A stretch of 64,000 nt of DNA from Burkholderiales bacterium (GCA_015075645.1 JABTUF010000002.1:62001-126000); one strand, 5' to 3'. Shown: positions 41,900 to 51,639, counted from the first letter of the stretch. Translations and numbers: made by a program. The notes: generated from the letters alone by a model not told the origin.

Positions 41900-42826
41900 C
41901 TAGCGCGCCCGAACGATCGCCCGCGCGGCGAGTTCGCGCGCGGCATCGATCCACTCGGAACGCGCGCCGATCGACGGCTGCGCGCCCTCGCGCGTGCAGG
42001 CGTGCGAGCCGGCCGCCGATCCCTCGGCCAGGGCCTCGACGAACGGCGAACCCCGATCGAGCGCCGCCGCGAGCGCGCCGACGAATGCGTCGCCCGCCGC
42101 CGTGGAGTCGACGACCGCGACGCTTCTCGCCGGCACGCGATAGCCTGCGTTCGCGTCGGCCGCGACGAGCCCCTGCGCGCCCAGCGTCACGACCGCGGCG
42201 CGGCCGAAGCGTTCCGCGACGGCTGCGCAGAACGCGTCCGGCTCCGCGGGAAGGCCGGCGGCTCGAGCGACGACCGCCGCTTCGTGCTCGTTCGCGACCA
42301 GCACATCGGTCGCCTCGAACAGGGTCGCGGGCAGCGGCATCGGAGGTGCCACGTTGACGATCACCCGCGTGCCGCGCGCTTTCGCACGGCCTGCGAGCGC
42401 ATCGACCTCGCCCTTCGGCACTTCCAGTTGCAGGACGAGCGTCGTCGCAGGCGTCAGGATGGCGTCGGAAATCAGGTTCTCCCGGGCGCGCGCGTTGGCG
42501 CCCGGCACGACGGTGATCGTGTTGCGGCCCTCGGTGTCGACGTGGATCAGTGCGAGGCCGGTCGGGCCGTCGACCGCGGCCACACGCGACAGATCGACGC
42601 CCGCCGCGCGCAGCGACGAAAGTGCGACCTCGGCGAAGCTGTCGTCACCGGCGGCACCCGCGAGCACCACGTCCGCGCCGGCACGGCGGGCGGCGAGCGC
42701 CTGGTTCGCCCCTTTGCCGCCCGCATGGACGGCGTATCCTCGGGCGAGTTGCGTCTCGCCCTCGCGCGGCAGCGCCGCGACACGCGCGACCAGGTCCGCG
42801 TTGATCGAACCGAAGACGACGATCAC
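41900..42826 (-). CDS. rbsK: Ribokinase (PfkB family)
   Basis: Phosphorylates ribose with ATP, or a related sugar. 308 residues. PfkB signature 1 is seen as VHAGGKGANQALAARRAGAD near residue 33 and signature 2 as DSTAAGDAFVGALAAAL near 237, with the catalytic aspartate in AAGDAF. FGSINADLVARV at the N-terminus is typical of RbsK. It overlaps the RbsD/FucU gene upstream by four bases (ATGA), so a pyranose mutarotase and its kinase are made together. No ribose transporter is adjacent. Confidence 0.92.
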   Translation of the reverse strand: MIVVFGSINADLVARVAALPREGETQLARGYAVHAGGKGANQALAARRAGADVVLAGAAGDDSFAEVALSSLRAAGVDLSRVAAVDGPTGLALIHVDTEGRNTITVVPGANARARENLISDAILTPATTLVLQLEVPKGEVDALAGRAKARGTRVIVNVAPPMPLPATLFEATDVLVANEHEAAVVARAAGLPAEPDAFCAAVAERFGRAAVVTLGAQGLVAADANAGYRVPARSVAVVDSTAAGDAFVGALAAALDRGSPFVEALAEGSAAGSHACTREGAQPSIGARSEWIDAARELAARAIVRAR

Positions 42827-43278
42827 GCGGCGGGCGTGAGCGCGCCGAGACGGTTCACCGTGCCCTTGACGAGCAGCACGTTGCCGTAGGGGCGCAGTTC
42901 TCCGGTGCGGACGACCGCGTAGGCCTCGCGCGAGCGCGCGTAGAACGCCATGCGTTCGAGGTGCCCGATTTCGACGTCGCCGAGATCTTGGTCGGCGAGC
43001 ACCGCGGCGAAATCGGCCACCGGCTCGGGGATCGCCTCCGGATCGCCGATCACTTCCATCGTCCAGACCGGGGTGTCTCCGCCGGTGTCGAGCGGCATCA
43101 ACGCCAGTACCGCCGCCAGCACCTCGTGCGATCCGGCGCCGACGGTCTCGATCACGCGGCGGCCGAGCGAGGCCGAGGGAAAGTTGGCGTCGACGATCGC
43201 GATCTCGTCGCCGTGCCCCATCGACGCGAGCGCGTGCAGGAGGTCGGGCGTCAGGAGCGGCGGTATTCCCTTGAGCAT
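42823..43278 (-). CDS. RbsD/FucU family sugar mutarotase
   Basis: A 151-residue mutarotase that speeds change between ring forms of ribose or fucose. The N-terminus MLKGIPPLLTPDLLHALASM followed by GHGDEIAIVDANFPS near residue 22 is diagnostic, with the catalytic histidine in GHGDE; the C-terminal TGELRPYGNVLLVKG lies near 126. Sequence and length are nearer to FucU than to the 139-residue RbsD, while the coupled kinase is RbsK-like, so the natural sugar is uncertain. Confidence 0.88.
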   Translation of the reverse strand: MLKGIPPLLTPDLLHALASMGHGDEIAIVDANFPSASLGRRVIETVGAGSHEVLAAVLALMPLDTGGDTPVWTMEVIGDPEAIPEPVADFAAVLADQDLGDVEIGHLERMAFYARSREAYAVVRTGELRPYGNVLLVKGTVNRLGALTPAA

Positions 43279-43291
43279 CGCGGTCCTCGCT

Positions 43292-44119
43292 TCAGTAGAC
43301 GTGCCGTTCGAGTTTCGCGCGATGGAGGATCGTGGTGGCGATCTCCTCGATCGACTTGGTGGTCGTGTCGACCGATGGAATGCCCTCGCGCTGCATCATC
43401 GCCTCGGCCTCGCGCACTTCGTAGCGGCAGTTGTCGAGCGACGCGTAGCGGCTGCCCGGGCGTCGTTCCTCGCGGATCTCGCGCAGGCGCTCGGGCTGGA
43501 TCGTGAGCCCGAAGAGCTTCGGCCGGTGGCCCAGCACCGAGCCGGGCAGCCGGCGATCGGCGAAGTCGTCCGGCGTGAGCGGGAAGTTCGCCGCCCGGAC
43601 CCCGAACTGCAGCGCGAGATAGAGCGAGGTCGGCGTCTTGCCGCAGCGCGAGACGCCGACGAGGATCACCTGCGCCTTCCCGAGGTCCCGGGTGGCGGCG
43701 CCGTCGTCGTGCGCCTGCGCGAAGTTGATCGCCTCCATCCGCGCGAAGTACTCGTGGCTGTTCGCGAGCCCGTGCGATCGTCCGGCCGCGTGCGAACTCT
43801 TCGCCGTGAGTTCGGCTTCGAGCGGCGCGATGAAGATCTGGAACAGGTCGAGCGTCAATGCTTCCGCGCGCACGCGGATCGCCTCGCTCGCCGCCTCGTC
43901 GACGACCGAGGAGAACACGATCGGGCGCCGACCTTCCTTCGTGCCGGTGTCGTTGACGAGCCGGATCGCCTCGTCGACCTTCTCCGGCGAGTCGACGAAC
44001 GGCACCGTCACCCGGTGAAACGCGACGTCCTCGAACTGCGAGAGCAGGCTGTTGCCGAGCATCTCGGCGGTGATGCCGGTCCGGTCGGACAGGAAGAACA
44101 CGGTGCGCCGCGACGGCAT
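43292..44119 (-). CDS. ppsR: PEP synthase regulatory protein (bifunctional kinase/pyrophosphorylase)
   Basis: DUF299 protein of 275 residues that switches PEP synthase off by ADP-dependent phosphorylation and on again by phosphate-dependent removal. Landmarks: RTVFFLSDRTGITAEMLGNS at residues 5-24, the P-loop ILVGVSRCGKTPTSLYLA near 152 and PERLREIREERRPGSRYAS near 205. Its target ppsA starts 1.5 kb away on the opposite strand, which supports this over the PPDK-regulating subtype. The start at 44119 is 41 bases after the upstream PHP gene stop. Confidence 0.92.
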   Translation of the reverse strand: MPSRRTVFFLSDRTGITAEMLGNSLLSQFEDVAFHRVTVPFVDSPEKVDEAIRLVNDTGTKEGRRPIVFSSVVDEAASEAIRVRAEALTLDLFQIFIAPLEAELTAKSSHAAGRSHGLANSHEYFARMEAINFAQAHDDGAATRDLGKAQVILVGVSRCGKTPTSLYLALQFGVRAANFPLTPDDFADRRLPGSVLGHRPKLFGLTIQPERLREIREERRPGSRYASLDNCRYEVREAEAMMQREGIPSVDTTTKSIEEIATTILHRAKLERHVY

Positions 44120-44160
44120 CGGTGGGGGCCGCGAGCGCGGGCGGGGCGGCCGTTGTCCGG

Positions 44161-44997
44161 TCAGAAGCGCGACCACACCGGCTCGAGGCCGGCGGGCAGG
44201 GGCGGCAGGTCGCCCAGGTCGAGCCAGCTCTCGCCGGGTCCGTGGTAGTCCGACCCGGTCGACGCGGCGAGGCCGCGCAACCGCGCGTGGGTCGCGAACT
44301 GCGCCACCTGCGCCGCGGAATGCGAAGGCGACAGGACCTCGAGCGCGTCGCCACCTGCGGCGGTGAACTCGTCGATGAGCTGCGTCATGCGGCGTTCGCC
44401 GCCGACCTTGTAGCGGCCCGGATGCGCCAGGACCGCGACGCCGCCGGCGCCGTGGATCCAGCCGATGGCCTGCGGCAACGTCGTCCACTCGTGCTCGACG
44501 TAGCCGGGCCTGCCGGGCACGAGGTAGCGCTTGAAGACGTCGCCGATGTCGCGGCAGCGGCCGGTCTCGACGAGCCAGCGCGCGAAATGGGTACGCGAGA
44601 CGAGTTCCTCGCTCGTGACGAAGGCGAGCGCACCCTGGTAGGCGCCCGGGATGCCCGCGGCGGCGAGCGACTCTCCGATCCGTTTCGCGCGCCCGGTCCG
44701 TCCCTCCCGAATCGACCGCAGGCCGGCGGTGAGCGTCCGGTCGCCCGGATCGATGCCGAGCGCCACCACATGGACGGTCAGGTCCTCCCAGTTGACCGAC
44801 AGTTCGCTGCCCGGGACGAACCCGATCCCGGCGTCGACCGCCGCCCGCGAGGCCTCGGCAAGGCCGGAGATGTCGTCGTGGTCGGTCAACGCGAGAACGT
44901 CGACGCCGCGGGAGGCGGCGCGGGCGACCACCGCGGCTGGGGATAGAAGTCCATCGGATGAGGTCGAATGGCAGTGGAGGTCGTACCGCGGCATCAT
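44161..44997 (-). CDS. rnm: PHP-domain phosphoesterase (YciV/RNase AM type)
   Basis: Metal-dependent phosphoesterase of 278 residues. The PHP metal ligands are visible: DLHCHSTSSDG near residue 6, ALTDHDDISG near 36, PGSELSV near 62, the AHPGRY motif near 193 and STGSDYHGPGE near 245. E. coli homologues remove short 5' ends from RNA and hydrolyse 3',5'-nucleotide bisphosphates. It begins at 44997 (MMPRYDLHCHS; the second ATG is three bases on) and is divergent from the HTH gene at 45152. Confidence 0.88.
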   Translation of the reverse strand: MMPRYDLHCHSTSSDGLLSPAAVVARAASRGVDVLALTDHDDISGLAEASRAAVDAGIGFVPGSELSVNWEDLTVHVVALGIDPGDRTLTAGLRSIREGRTGRAKRIGESLAAAGIPGAYQGALAFVTSEELVSRTHFARWLVETGRCRDIGDVFKRYLVPGRPGYVEHEWTTLPQAIGWIHGAGGVAVLAHPGRYKVGGERRMTQLIDEFTAAGGDALEVLSPSHSAAQVAQFATHARLRGLAASTGSDYHGPGESWLDLGDLPPLPAGLEPVWSRF

Positions 44998-45151
44998 CGT
45001 GGCATTCTAACAGCCGCGCTCCGGGAACCCCGGCGGATCGCCGCCTGTCGGCGACCCTTGCGGAAACCGGGTCATCCGGTGAAAAATATGCCATTGGGAT
45101 AGGTGCGGCGACCGTCGCACCGCCCGGCACGCATCACGGAGGGATCGGAAG

Positions 45152-45526
45152 GTGAAGCTGCTCGACCGTGTCCTGAATCCGCGCGAGATCCGGCGCAGGC
45201 TGGGCCTGAACCAGGAACAGTTCTGGACCCAGATCGGCGTCACGCAAAGCGGAGGATCCCGCTACGAGAGCGGCCGGGAGATGCCGCGACCGGTGCGCGA
45301 ACTGCTGCGGCTGGTCCACGTCGAGCAGATCGATCTCACGCAGGTCAAGCGGATCGACTTCGAGATCATCAGCTACCTCAAGGAATCGCATCCGGACCTC
45401 TACCGGAACCTGCGGCGCGCCGCGCGCGGCCGACGGAACGCGCAGGGCGTGGCCACGATGACCGGCGACGATGAGGGCGGGGGCACGGACGAGATTCCGC
45501 TCGCCGGCGACCTGCCTCGCGGCTGA
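45152..45526 (+). CDS. HTH (XRE-like) transcriptional regulator
   Basis: A 124-residue DNA-binding protein. Residues 8-57 form a helix-turn-helix of the XRE kind: REIRRRLGLNQEQFWTQIG then VTQSGGSRYESGREMP. Residues 58-95 (LLRLVHVEQIDLTQVKRIDF and a basic segment) may mediate dimerisation, and the last 25 residues are acidic and probably disordered. It sits between the PHP gene and ppsA; the gap before ppsA contains its own -10-like element. Targets unknown. Confidence 0.8.
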   Translation: MKLLDRVLNPREIRRRLGLNQEQFWTQIGVTQSGGSRYESGREMPRPVRELLRLVHVEQIDLTQVKRIDFEIISYLKESHPDLYRNLRRAARGRRNAQGVATMTGDDEGGGTDEIPLAGDLPRG

Positions 45527-45575
45527 ACGCGCGCCATCGCGGCGCAACAAACCGGCCTCTCCCATCCGCGCGCGG

Positions 45576-45581
45576 TAGAAT
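45576..45581 (+). promoter_or_regulatory. Possible -10 element for ppsA
   Basis: TAGAAT, 76 bases before the ppsA start; the -35 region is not close to consensus. Confidence 0.45.
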
Positions 45582-45656
45582 GAGCGCCGCGCCGGCGACC
45601 CGTTGCTGCAACGCGGCAGGCGGCGCAATCCGATCCATGCGCCGCGGGAGTCGAGG

Positions 45657-48062
45657 ATGAGTGGGGAAGCGCGCGTCGTTCCGTTCGAACGGCTGCGAAT
45701 GAGCGACGTCGACCGCGTCGGCGGCAAGAATGCATCGCTCGGAGAGATGATCGGCCAGCTCGCCGGGGCCGGCGTCCGGGTTCCGGGAGGATTCGCCACC
45801 ACGGCCGACGCCTTCCGCGAATTCCTTGCCCACGAAGGACTGGGTGAGCGCATTGCGGCGAGACTCGCATCGCTCGATGTCGGCAACGTGACTGCGCTGG
45901 CGAAGGCCGGTGCGGAGATCCGTGGCTGGGTGGCGAAGGCGCCACTGCCCGCCGCGCTGGAAACGGAAATCCGCGCGGCCCATGCGCGCCTCGACAACGC
46001 GTCGCCCGGCGGCAGTTACGCCGTCCGGTCGTCCGCGACCGCCGAGGACCTGCCCGACGCATCGTTCGCCGGACAGCAGGAAACGTTCCTCAATATCAGC
46101 GGGTTGGACAATATACTTCACGCGATTCGCGAGGTATTTGCCTCGCTGTGGAACGATCGCGCGATCGCCTATCGGGTGCACCAGGGCTACGCGCACGCGG
46201 ATGTCGCGCTGTCGGCCGGCGTCCAGCGGATGGTCCGCAGCGACCGCGGTGCCTCGGGCGTCCTGTTCACGCTCGACACCGAGTCGGGGTTCGACCAGGT
46301 GGTGTTCATCACCTCGTCCTACGGTTTGGGCGAGACCGTGGTGCAGGGCGCCGTCAATCCGGACGAGTTCACCGTGTCGAAACGCACGCTCGCGCTGGGG
46401 CGAGGTGCCATCCTGCGCAAGAACGTCGGCGGCAAGGCGGTGAAGATGGTGTTCGCGGACGATCGCTCGGCAGGACGTTCGACCGCGACCGTGCCGGTTC
46501 CCGAAGCGGAGCGGGGCCTCTTCTCGATCTCCGACGACGAGGTCGTCGAACTCGCGCGCATCGCGGTGGCGATCGAGAGGCATTACGGGCGGGCGATGGA
46601 CGTCGAATGGGGCCGCGACGGCGTCGATGGCCGGCTCTACGTGCTGCAGGCGCGGCCCGAAACCGTGAAGTCGCGGGAGAGCGGCTCGGAACTGAGGCGC
46701 TACCGATTGAAGGGAACCGGACCGGTGCTCGCGAGCGGACGCGCCATCGGACAGAAGATCGGGCAGGGCGTCGTGCGGCTGGTGAAGTCGGCCGCCGAGA
46801 TGGATCGCGTGCGCGAGGGCGACGTCCTCGTGACCGACATGACCGACCCCGACTGGGAGCCGGTGATGAAGCGGGCCGCGGCGATCGTGACCAACCGCGG
46901 CGGGCGCACCTGCCACGCCGCGATCATCGCGCGCGAACTCGGCATTCCGGCGGTGGTGGGCTGCGTCGATGCCACGCGCACGCTCGCCGAGGGCGCCGAA
47001 GTCACGGTGTCCTGCGCCGAGGGCGACACCGGCCACGTCTATCGGGGCATCATCGGGATCGAGATCGCCGACGTCGCGCTCGATCGCATGCCGCCGTGCC
47101 CGACGAAGATCATGATGAACGTCGGCAACCCGGAACTCGCGTTCTCGTTCCAGCGCCTGCCCAACGAAGGCGTGGGACTCGCGCGCCTCGAGTTCATCAT
47201 CGGTCGGAACGTCGGCATCCATCCGAAGGCGCTCCTCGAGTATGCGACGCTGCCCGCCGATCTCAAGGCTCAGATCGCGCCGCGCATCGCCGCCTACGGC
47301 GACCCGGTCGAGTTCTACGTCGCGAAGATCGCCGAGGGCGTCGCGACGATCGCGGCCGCGTTCTGGCCGAAGAAGGTCATCGTCCGCCTGTCCGATTTCA
47401 AGTCCAACGAGTACCGCAGCCTCGTCGGCGGCGAGCGCTACGAGCCGCACGAGGAGAACCCGATGCTGGGCTTCCGCGGCGCGTCGCGCTACCTCGCCGA
47501 GTCGTTCTACGACTGCTTCGCGCTCGAATGCCGCGCGATGTTGCGCGTGCGCGACGACATGGAGCTCACCAACGTCGAGCTGATGGTGCCGTTCGTCCGC
47601 ACGCTCGCCGAGGCGAGGGACGTCAACGCCCTGCTCGCGAAGAACGGGCTCGAACGCGGGCGGAACGGTCTGCGCGTGGTCATGATGTGCGAGCTGCCGT
47701 CCAACGCCGTGCTGGCCGACCGCTTCCTCGAGCACTTCGACGGCTTCTCGATCGGCAGCAACGACATGACGCAGCTGACGCTCGGCGTCGACCGCGACGC
47801 CGGCGGCCCGATCGCCACGACGTTCGACGAGCGCGACGACGCGGTGAAGGCGATGCTCGCGATGGCGATCGACGCCTGCCAGCGCAAGGGCCGCTACGTC
47901 GGCATTTGCGGCCAGGGTCCTTCCGACCACCCGGACCTCGCGCGTTGGCTCGTCGACCGGAAGATCGAGAGCATGTCGCTCAATCCCGATACCGTCGTCG
48001 ACACCTGGCTCCAACTCGCGAAGCACGCGGCCGCCACGCGCGAGGCTCCCGCGCCCGGCTGA
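45657..48062 (+). CDS. ppsA: Phosphoenolpyruvate synthase
   Basis: Converts pyruvate and ATP to phosphoenolpyruvate, AMP and phosphate for gluconeogenesis. 801 residues, standard length. Landmarks: [17 protein letters not shown] near residue 22, [20 protein letters not shown] near 122 in the ATP-grasp part, the phosphohistidine His420 in [15 protein letters not shown] with the preceding [12 protein letters not shown], and in the C-terminal barrel [11 protein letters not shown], then [18 protein letters not shown] near 697 and the final [16 protein letters not shown] lies 6 bases before the ATG. Its regulator ppsR lies nearby on the other strand. Confidence 0.97.
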   Translation: MSGEARVVPFERLRMSDVDRVGGKNASLGEMIGQLAGAGVRVPGGFATTADAFREFLAHEGLGERIAARLASLDVGNVTALAKAGAEIRGWVAKAPLPAALETEIRAAHARLDNASPGGSYAVRSSATAEDLPDASFAGQQETFLNISGLDNILHAIREVFASLWNDRAIAYRVHQGYAHADVALSAGVQRMVRSDRGASGVLFTLDTESGFDQVVFITSSYGLGETVVQGAVNPDEFTVSKRTLALGRGAILRKNVGGKAVKMVFADDRSAGRSTATVPVPEAERGLFSISDDEVVELARIAVAIERHYGRAMDVEWGRDGVDGRLYVLQARPETVKSRESGSELRRYRLKGTGPVLASGRAIGQKIGQGVVRLVKSAAEMDRVREGDVLVTDMTDPDWEPVMKRAAAIVTNRGGRTCHAAIIARELGIPAVVGCVDATRTLAEGAEVTVSCAEGDTGHVYRGIIGIEIADVALDRMPPCPTKIMMNVGNPELAFSFQRLPNEGVGLARLEFIIGRNVGIHPKALLEYATLPADLKAQIAPRIAAYGDPVEFYVAKIAEGVATIAAAFWPKKVIVRLSDFKSNEYRSLVGGERYEPHEENPMLGFRGASRYLAESFYDCFALECRAMLRVRDDMELTNVELMVPFVRTLAEARDVNALLAKNGLERGRNGLRVVMMCELPSNAVLADRFLEHFDGFSIGSNDMTQLTLGVDRDAGGPIATTFDERDDAVKAMLAMAIDACQRKGRYVGICGQGPSDHPDLARWLVDRKIESMSLNPDTVVDTWLQLAKHAAATREAPAPG

Positions 48063-48145
48063 CGATTCCGGATCCTTCGCGACGGCCGGCGCATCGGCCG
48101 TCCGGCCGATGGCGCGGCAAGGGACCGTTGCGTTCCGATGAGCCG

Positions 48146-48655
48146 ATGCGCCGGGTCGTTTCCTGCCGATTCGATTTCGCCGATTCACGCGCGTTGCGCG
48201 CGTTCGTCACGGGCGCGTGCGCGGTCACGTTGCCGCTGGTGACGCTTCTGCCGCTCTCGTTCCCGCTGCGCACTTCGCTCGCGGCGCTGGTCGTCGCGCT
48301 CGGGGCGCAGGCGCTGGCCCGCGCGAGCGAGTCGATCGTCGGGATGGTGGTGCGCTCCGATGGCTCGGTCGTGGCGTTGAGTGCCGACGGACGGGCGATC
48401 CCCGGGGCGCTGGCCGCGGGCAGCGTCGTGTTTCCTGCGTCCGCCACGATCGTGTGGCGCGCGGAAGGCGAACGGCGGACCCGCTCGCGGGCGGTACCCG
48501 CCGACGCGGTTTCGCGCGAGGCGCACCGGGCGCTGCGGGTGCTGCTCCGCTACGCGACGAGCGGAGTCGAGGCAGGAGCCCCGGCGAGCCAGGCGCGCGC
48601 CTCGATCAGCCGTGCGCTCTCGTTCTTCGGCTGGCCTGCGAGGAGGTGGAGATAG
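48146..48655 (+). CDS. YgfX-like small membrane protein (tentative)
   Basis: A 169-residue ORF with two adjacent hydrophobic segments (residues about 22-58), a DGSVVALSADGRAI stretch and the ending SREAHRALRVLLRYA, resembling the YgfX/CptA pattern of two spans, a small cytoplasmic domain and an R-x-L-R-x-x-L-R motif. The natural end may be near residue 135; the reading frame then runs 106 bases antisense over the end of the next gene. Resemblance is by eye only, and a spurious frame cannot be excluded. Confidence 0.5.
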   Translation: MRRVVSCRFDFADSRALRAFVTGACAVTLPLVTLLPLSFPLRTSLAALVVALGAQALARASESIVGMVVRSDGSVVALSADGRAIPGALAAGSVVFPASATIVWRAEGERRTRSRAVPADAVSREAHRALRVLLRYATSGVEAGAPASQARASISRALSFFGWPARRWR

Positions 48656-49371
48656 AGCGGGACGAGTTCGCCGGGCTCGGGCAGCTTGGTCCGATCCTCG
48701 CCCGGGTGCGTGCGGCCGCGCAGCGGCGAGCGGATGGGGCCGGGAACGACCGCGTTGACGCGCAGGTTGGCGCGCGACTCCCATTCGTCGGCGAGTTCAC
48801 GCGCGAGCGCCGCGACGCCCGCCTTGGTCACGCCGTAGCCGCCCCAGTAGGCGCGCGGCGCGATGCCGCGATCGTCGAGCGTGAACACCACCGAGGCATC
48901 GGCCGCTTTCGCGAGCAGCGGCGCGAGGGCGCGTGTGATGCCCATCGGCGCGGCGAGGTTGACACGCAGAAGCGCGAGCCAGGCGTCGAACGACTGGTGC
49001 TCGATCGGGCCGAGCGAACCGAGCATCGCCGCCGTGTGCACGATTCCGTCGAGGCGCCTGAACTGCGCTTCGAGCGCGGCGGCGACGTTGCCGAAGTCGG
49101 CGGCTTCCGCTTTCGCGAAATCGAGCGGCAGGATCACCGGTTCCGGATGGTTCGCCGCGACGATCGCGTCGTAGAGCGATTCGAGCTTCGGCACGTGGCG
49201 GCCGTGGAGCACGACGGTCGCACCCAGGGCCGCGCAGGCGCGGGCGAGCGGCTCGCCCAAGCCGCCGGTCGCTCCGGTGACGAGGATCACCCGGCCGGCG
49301 AGGTCGGGCGGCTTGGCGTTGCGGGAATCGGGAAGCGGCACGAGGATGATCGGCGGAGGCGCGCGCGGCAT
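48550..49371 (-). CDS. Short-chain dehydrogenase, YciK-like
   Basis: NAD(P)-dependent short-chain dehydrogenase of 273 residues. The cofactor motif ILVTGATGGLG is near residues 26-36, and Tyr179/Lys183 of the YxxxK motif are in YWGGYGVTKAGV. The tail (LRVNAVVPGPIRSPL, then PLYLHLLAG) resembles E. coli YciK. The usual catalytic serine, 12-13 residues before the tyrosine, is replaced by aspartates (FTLDDRG), so classic dehydrogenase activity is doubtful. Start taken at 49371; the frame is open further but would run towards the tRNA promoter. Its end overlaps the YgfX-like ORF. Confidence 0.85.
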   Translation of the reverse strand: MPRAPPPIILVPLPDSRNAKPPDLAGRVILVTGATGGLGEPLARACAALGATVVLHGRHVPKLESLYDAIVAANHPEPVILPLDFAKAEAADFGNVAAALEAQFRRLDGIVHTAAMLGSLGPIEHQSFDAWLALLRVNLAAPMGITRALAPLLAKAADASVVFTLDDRGIAPRAYWGGYGVTKAGVAALARELADEWESRANLRVNAVVPGPIRSPLRGRTHPGEDRTKLPEPGELVPLYLHLLAGQPKNESARLIEARAWLAGAPASTPLVA

Positions 49372-49415
49372 GATAGCGCAGCGCGCCGGGGTGTCGGCGG
49401 GCCGCGCGCGCGCAA

Positions 49416-49444
49416 TTGTGGCGACGGCCGGCCCCGTGTATAAT
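49416..49444 (+). promoter_or_regulatory. Promoter of the tRNA-Ala/tRNA-Glu genes
   Basis: TTGTGG (49416-49421), a 17-base spacer and perfect TATAAT (49439-49444). The tRNA-Ala 5' end lies 15 bases further on. Confidence 0.8.
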
Positions 49445-49458
49445 TTCGGATTCGCCGT

Positions 49459-49534
<76 letters not shown>

Positions 49535-49606
49535 CCGAACGAACGGCCCCGCGCGTGTACGCGTCATCGCACGGGCGGAACAGCCGGCGGCATTCGCAGC
49601 AACCGG

Positions 49607-49682
49607 GTCCCCATCGTCTAGAGGCCTAGGACATCGCCCTTTCACGGCGGTAACCGGGGTTCGAATCCCCGTGGGGACGCCA
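49607..49682 (+). tRNA. tRNA-Glu (TTC anticodon)
   Basis: A 76-base cloverleaf: acceptor GTCCCCA with TGGGGAC, anticodon loop CTTTCAC giving TTC (codons GAA/GAG), T arm GGTTCGAATCC and encoded CCA at 49680-49682. It lies 72 bases after tRNA-Ala and probably shares its transcript. Confidence 0.97.
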
Positions 49683-49788
49683 GATGCCGCCAATGCCGCA
49701 TCCGGGCCGTCAATCGTGCCCGCCCGCACCCGGCTGCATCGCCGGGCGCGCGTCACGCTTCCCGTCTCCCCTCGCGAAGGAATTTCCC

Positions 49789-50019
49789 ATGTCCGACACC
49801 TGGCTCTCCACGCTCATCACCGACACGCCGCAGGCGGGATTCGAACTCGCCATCACGCTCTCGCGGCGCGGCGTCAAGTACACGCAGCCGGACACCTCGG
49901 TGCTGAAGAAGCTGCGCCCGGCGTATGCCGAGGACGCGGACGCGCTCATCGCGTCGTCGCAGGTGGTCGCGCTCAACTTCCAGACGATCGCCGCCGCCAA
50001 CGGCTACTGGCGCAAGTAG
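49789..50019 (+). CDS. 76-residue protein, unknown function
   Basis: A small soluble protein with AAGGAA 7-12 bases before the ATG. Start MSDTWLSTLITDTPQAGF; it ends NFQTIAAANGYWRK. Composition is mixed and codon use fits its neighbours, so it looks like a real gene, but I do not recognise a family. It has no signal peptide, membrane span or cysteine. It follows tRNA-Glu by 106 bases and precedes two methyltransferase genes and a dipeptidase on the same strand. Confidence 0.7.
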   Translation: MSDTWLSTLITDTPQAGFELAITLSRRGVKYTQPDTSVLKKLRPAYAEDADALIASSQVVALNFQTIAAANGYWRK

Positions 50020-50111
50020 CCGGCGCGACTGCGCGGAACCATCGTGGCGTGGTCGGGCGGGCTCGCGCGCGCCTGCATCGTCGCTCCAGCGGTCGCCCGT
50101 CGCAGATCGTG

Positions 50112-51626
50112 ATGCAGGAAGGCGCGCACGACACCGCAGGAGACGCCGCGACGGCGGAGATCCGCGCGTCGTACCGGGCGGTGCCCTACGACAGCCGTCC
50201 CTGCGCGAACAGCACCCCCGCGCGCATCGCGACGATCGCGCGGCTCATGGGCCTCGACGCACCCGAGCCCTCGACCGCGCGTGTCCTCGAGATCGCCTGC
50301 GGCGACGGCGGGAACCTGCTGCCGATGGCGGTGCATGCGCCGCAGGGCTGGTTCGTCGGCATCGACCTCGCGTCCGACGCGATCGCCGTCGCCCGCGCGA
50401 TGGCCCGCGAACTCGGCCTCGCGAACGTCGAACTGATCGACGGCGACCTGCGCGACCTTCCCTCGGAGGTCGGAAGCTTCGACTACATCGTCGCGCACGG
50501 CTTCTACTCGTGGGTACCCGCCGCCGTGCGGGCCGTGCTGTTCGACACGATCCGCGCGCGACTCGCCCCGCAGGGCATCGCGTTCGTCAGCCACAACGTG
50601 CTGCCCGGGTGCGCGCTGCGCGGCGTCGCCTGGAGCCTGCTGCGACCGCACGTGGCGGGGATCGCCGATCCGGTGGCGAAAGTCGCCGAGATCCGCGCGA
50701 TGGCCGGGCGCGTCGCCGATGCGATGGCGAACCAGCCGGGCCTTGCCGCCGGGCTCGCGCAGGAGTTCCGCGACGTGGTCGAGCGCGAGACGTTCGCGCT
50801 GATGCACGACGATTTCGCGCCGGTCAACCACCCGGTGTTCCTGCGCGACATCGCGGCGGAAGCATCGGACCACGGACTCGCGTGGCTCGCCGATGCGGAT
50901 CCCTACCGCCATCCCGCCCCTGCGTACGGCGAGACGATGAACGCGTGGCTCGCGAGCGCGGAACGGATGGAGCGCGAGCACGTGATCGACCATCTGCGGA
51001 TGCGGCGCTTCCGCGAATCGCTGTTCGTGCACGCGGAACGGGACCTCGGCCACCCGCTCGCGCCCGAGGCTCTTGCCCCGATGCACGTCGCGGCGTCGAA
51101 CTCGACGGTCGAGCGGCATGATCCGCGGACGCCGGCGCCTCCAGCGCGCGATCGCTCGCCGTCCTCCATCCAGCGACGGCTGATCGCAAGGCTCGTCGCC
51201 TGCCATCCGTCGAGCGAGCCGGTGGCGGACCTCGCAGCCTGGATCGCGACCGGGAGCGGGCCGGGCTCCGCGCTCGCCGCGCCTGGGCAGGCCGAGCGGC
51301 TGCTGCTGTCCGCGTGCCTGATGCAGGTCCTCGTTCCGTTCGCCTGGCCGGTGGACATTCCGCGCAGCGCGGGTGAGCGACCGCGCGCGTTCGCGCCTGC
51401 CCGCTGGCAGGCGAGCCGGCATCGGTGGGTGGTCAACCTGCGACACGAATCGGTGCGGCTCGACGACCCGGTCCAGCGACGCCTGCTGCCGCTTCTCGAC
51501 GGCACGCGCACGCGAGCGGATCTGGCCGCCGCACTCGAAGGCTTGGCGGCGGGCTCAGGCACGCGCGTGGCTGCCGTGGAAGAGCACCTCGCCCACTTCG
51601 CGCGGATCGGCGTGATCGAGGCCTGA
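50112..51626 (+). CDS. SAM-dependent methyltransferase with regulatory domain, copy 1
   Basis: A 504-residue protein. Residues 55-160 form a class I methyltransferase: motif I VLEIACGDGGNLLP near 57, GIDLASDAIAVARA near 80, and the DYIVAHGFYSWVPAAVR post-motif near 121. The middle section (about 190-300) matches the methyltransferase regulatory domain, and the C-terminal third carries a winged-helix-like RRLLPLLDGTRTRADLAAAL near 458. The same three-part layout is known in rickettsial protein-lysine methyltransferases, so a protein target is plausible but unproven. A second diverged copy follows directly. Confidence 0.85.
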   Translation: MQEGAHDTAGDAATAEIRASYRAVPYDSRPCANSTPARIATIARLMGLDAPEPSTARVLEIACGDGGNLLPMAVHAPQGWFVGIDLASDAIAVARAMARELGLANVELIDGDLRDLPSEVGSFDYIVAHGFYSWVPAAVRAVLFDTIRARLAPQGIAFVSHNVLPGCALRGVAWSLLRPHVAGIADPVAKVAEIRAMAGRVADAMANQPGLAAGLAQEFRDVVERETFALMHDDFAPVNHPVFLRDIAAEASDHGLAWLADADPYRHPAPAYGETMNAWLASAERMEREHVIDHLRMRRFRESLFVHAERDLGHPLAPEALAPMHVAASNSTVERHDPRTPAPPARDRSPSSIQRRLIARLVACHPSSEPVADLAAWIATGSGPGSALAAPGQAERLLLSACLMQVLVPFAWPVDIPRSAGERPRAFAPARWQASRHRWVVNLRHESVRLDDPVQRRLLPLLDGTRTRADLAAALEGLAAGSGTRVAAVEEHLAHFARIGVIEA

Positions 51627-51639
51627 GCGCATCGACCGC

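Noticed and set aside
45378..48188. 936-codon minus-strand frame opposite ppsA
   Set aside because: No recognisable domain and it mirrors ppsA codons; the plus-strand gene has every PEP synthase motif.
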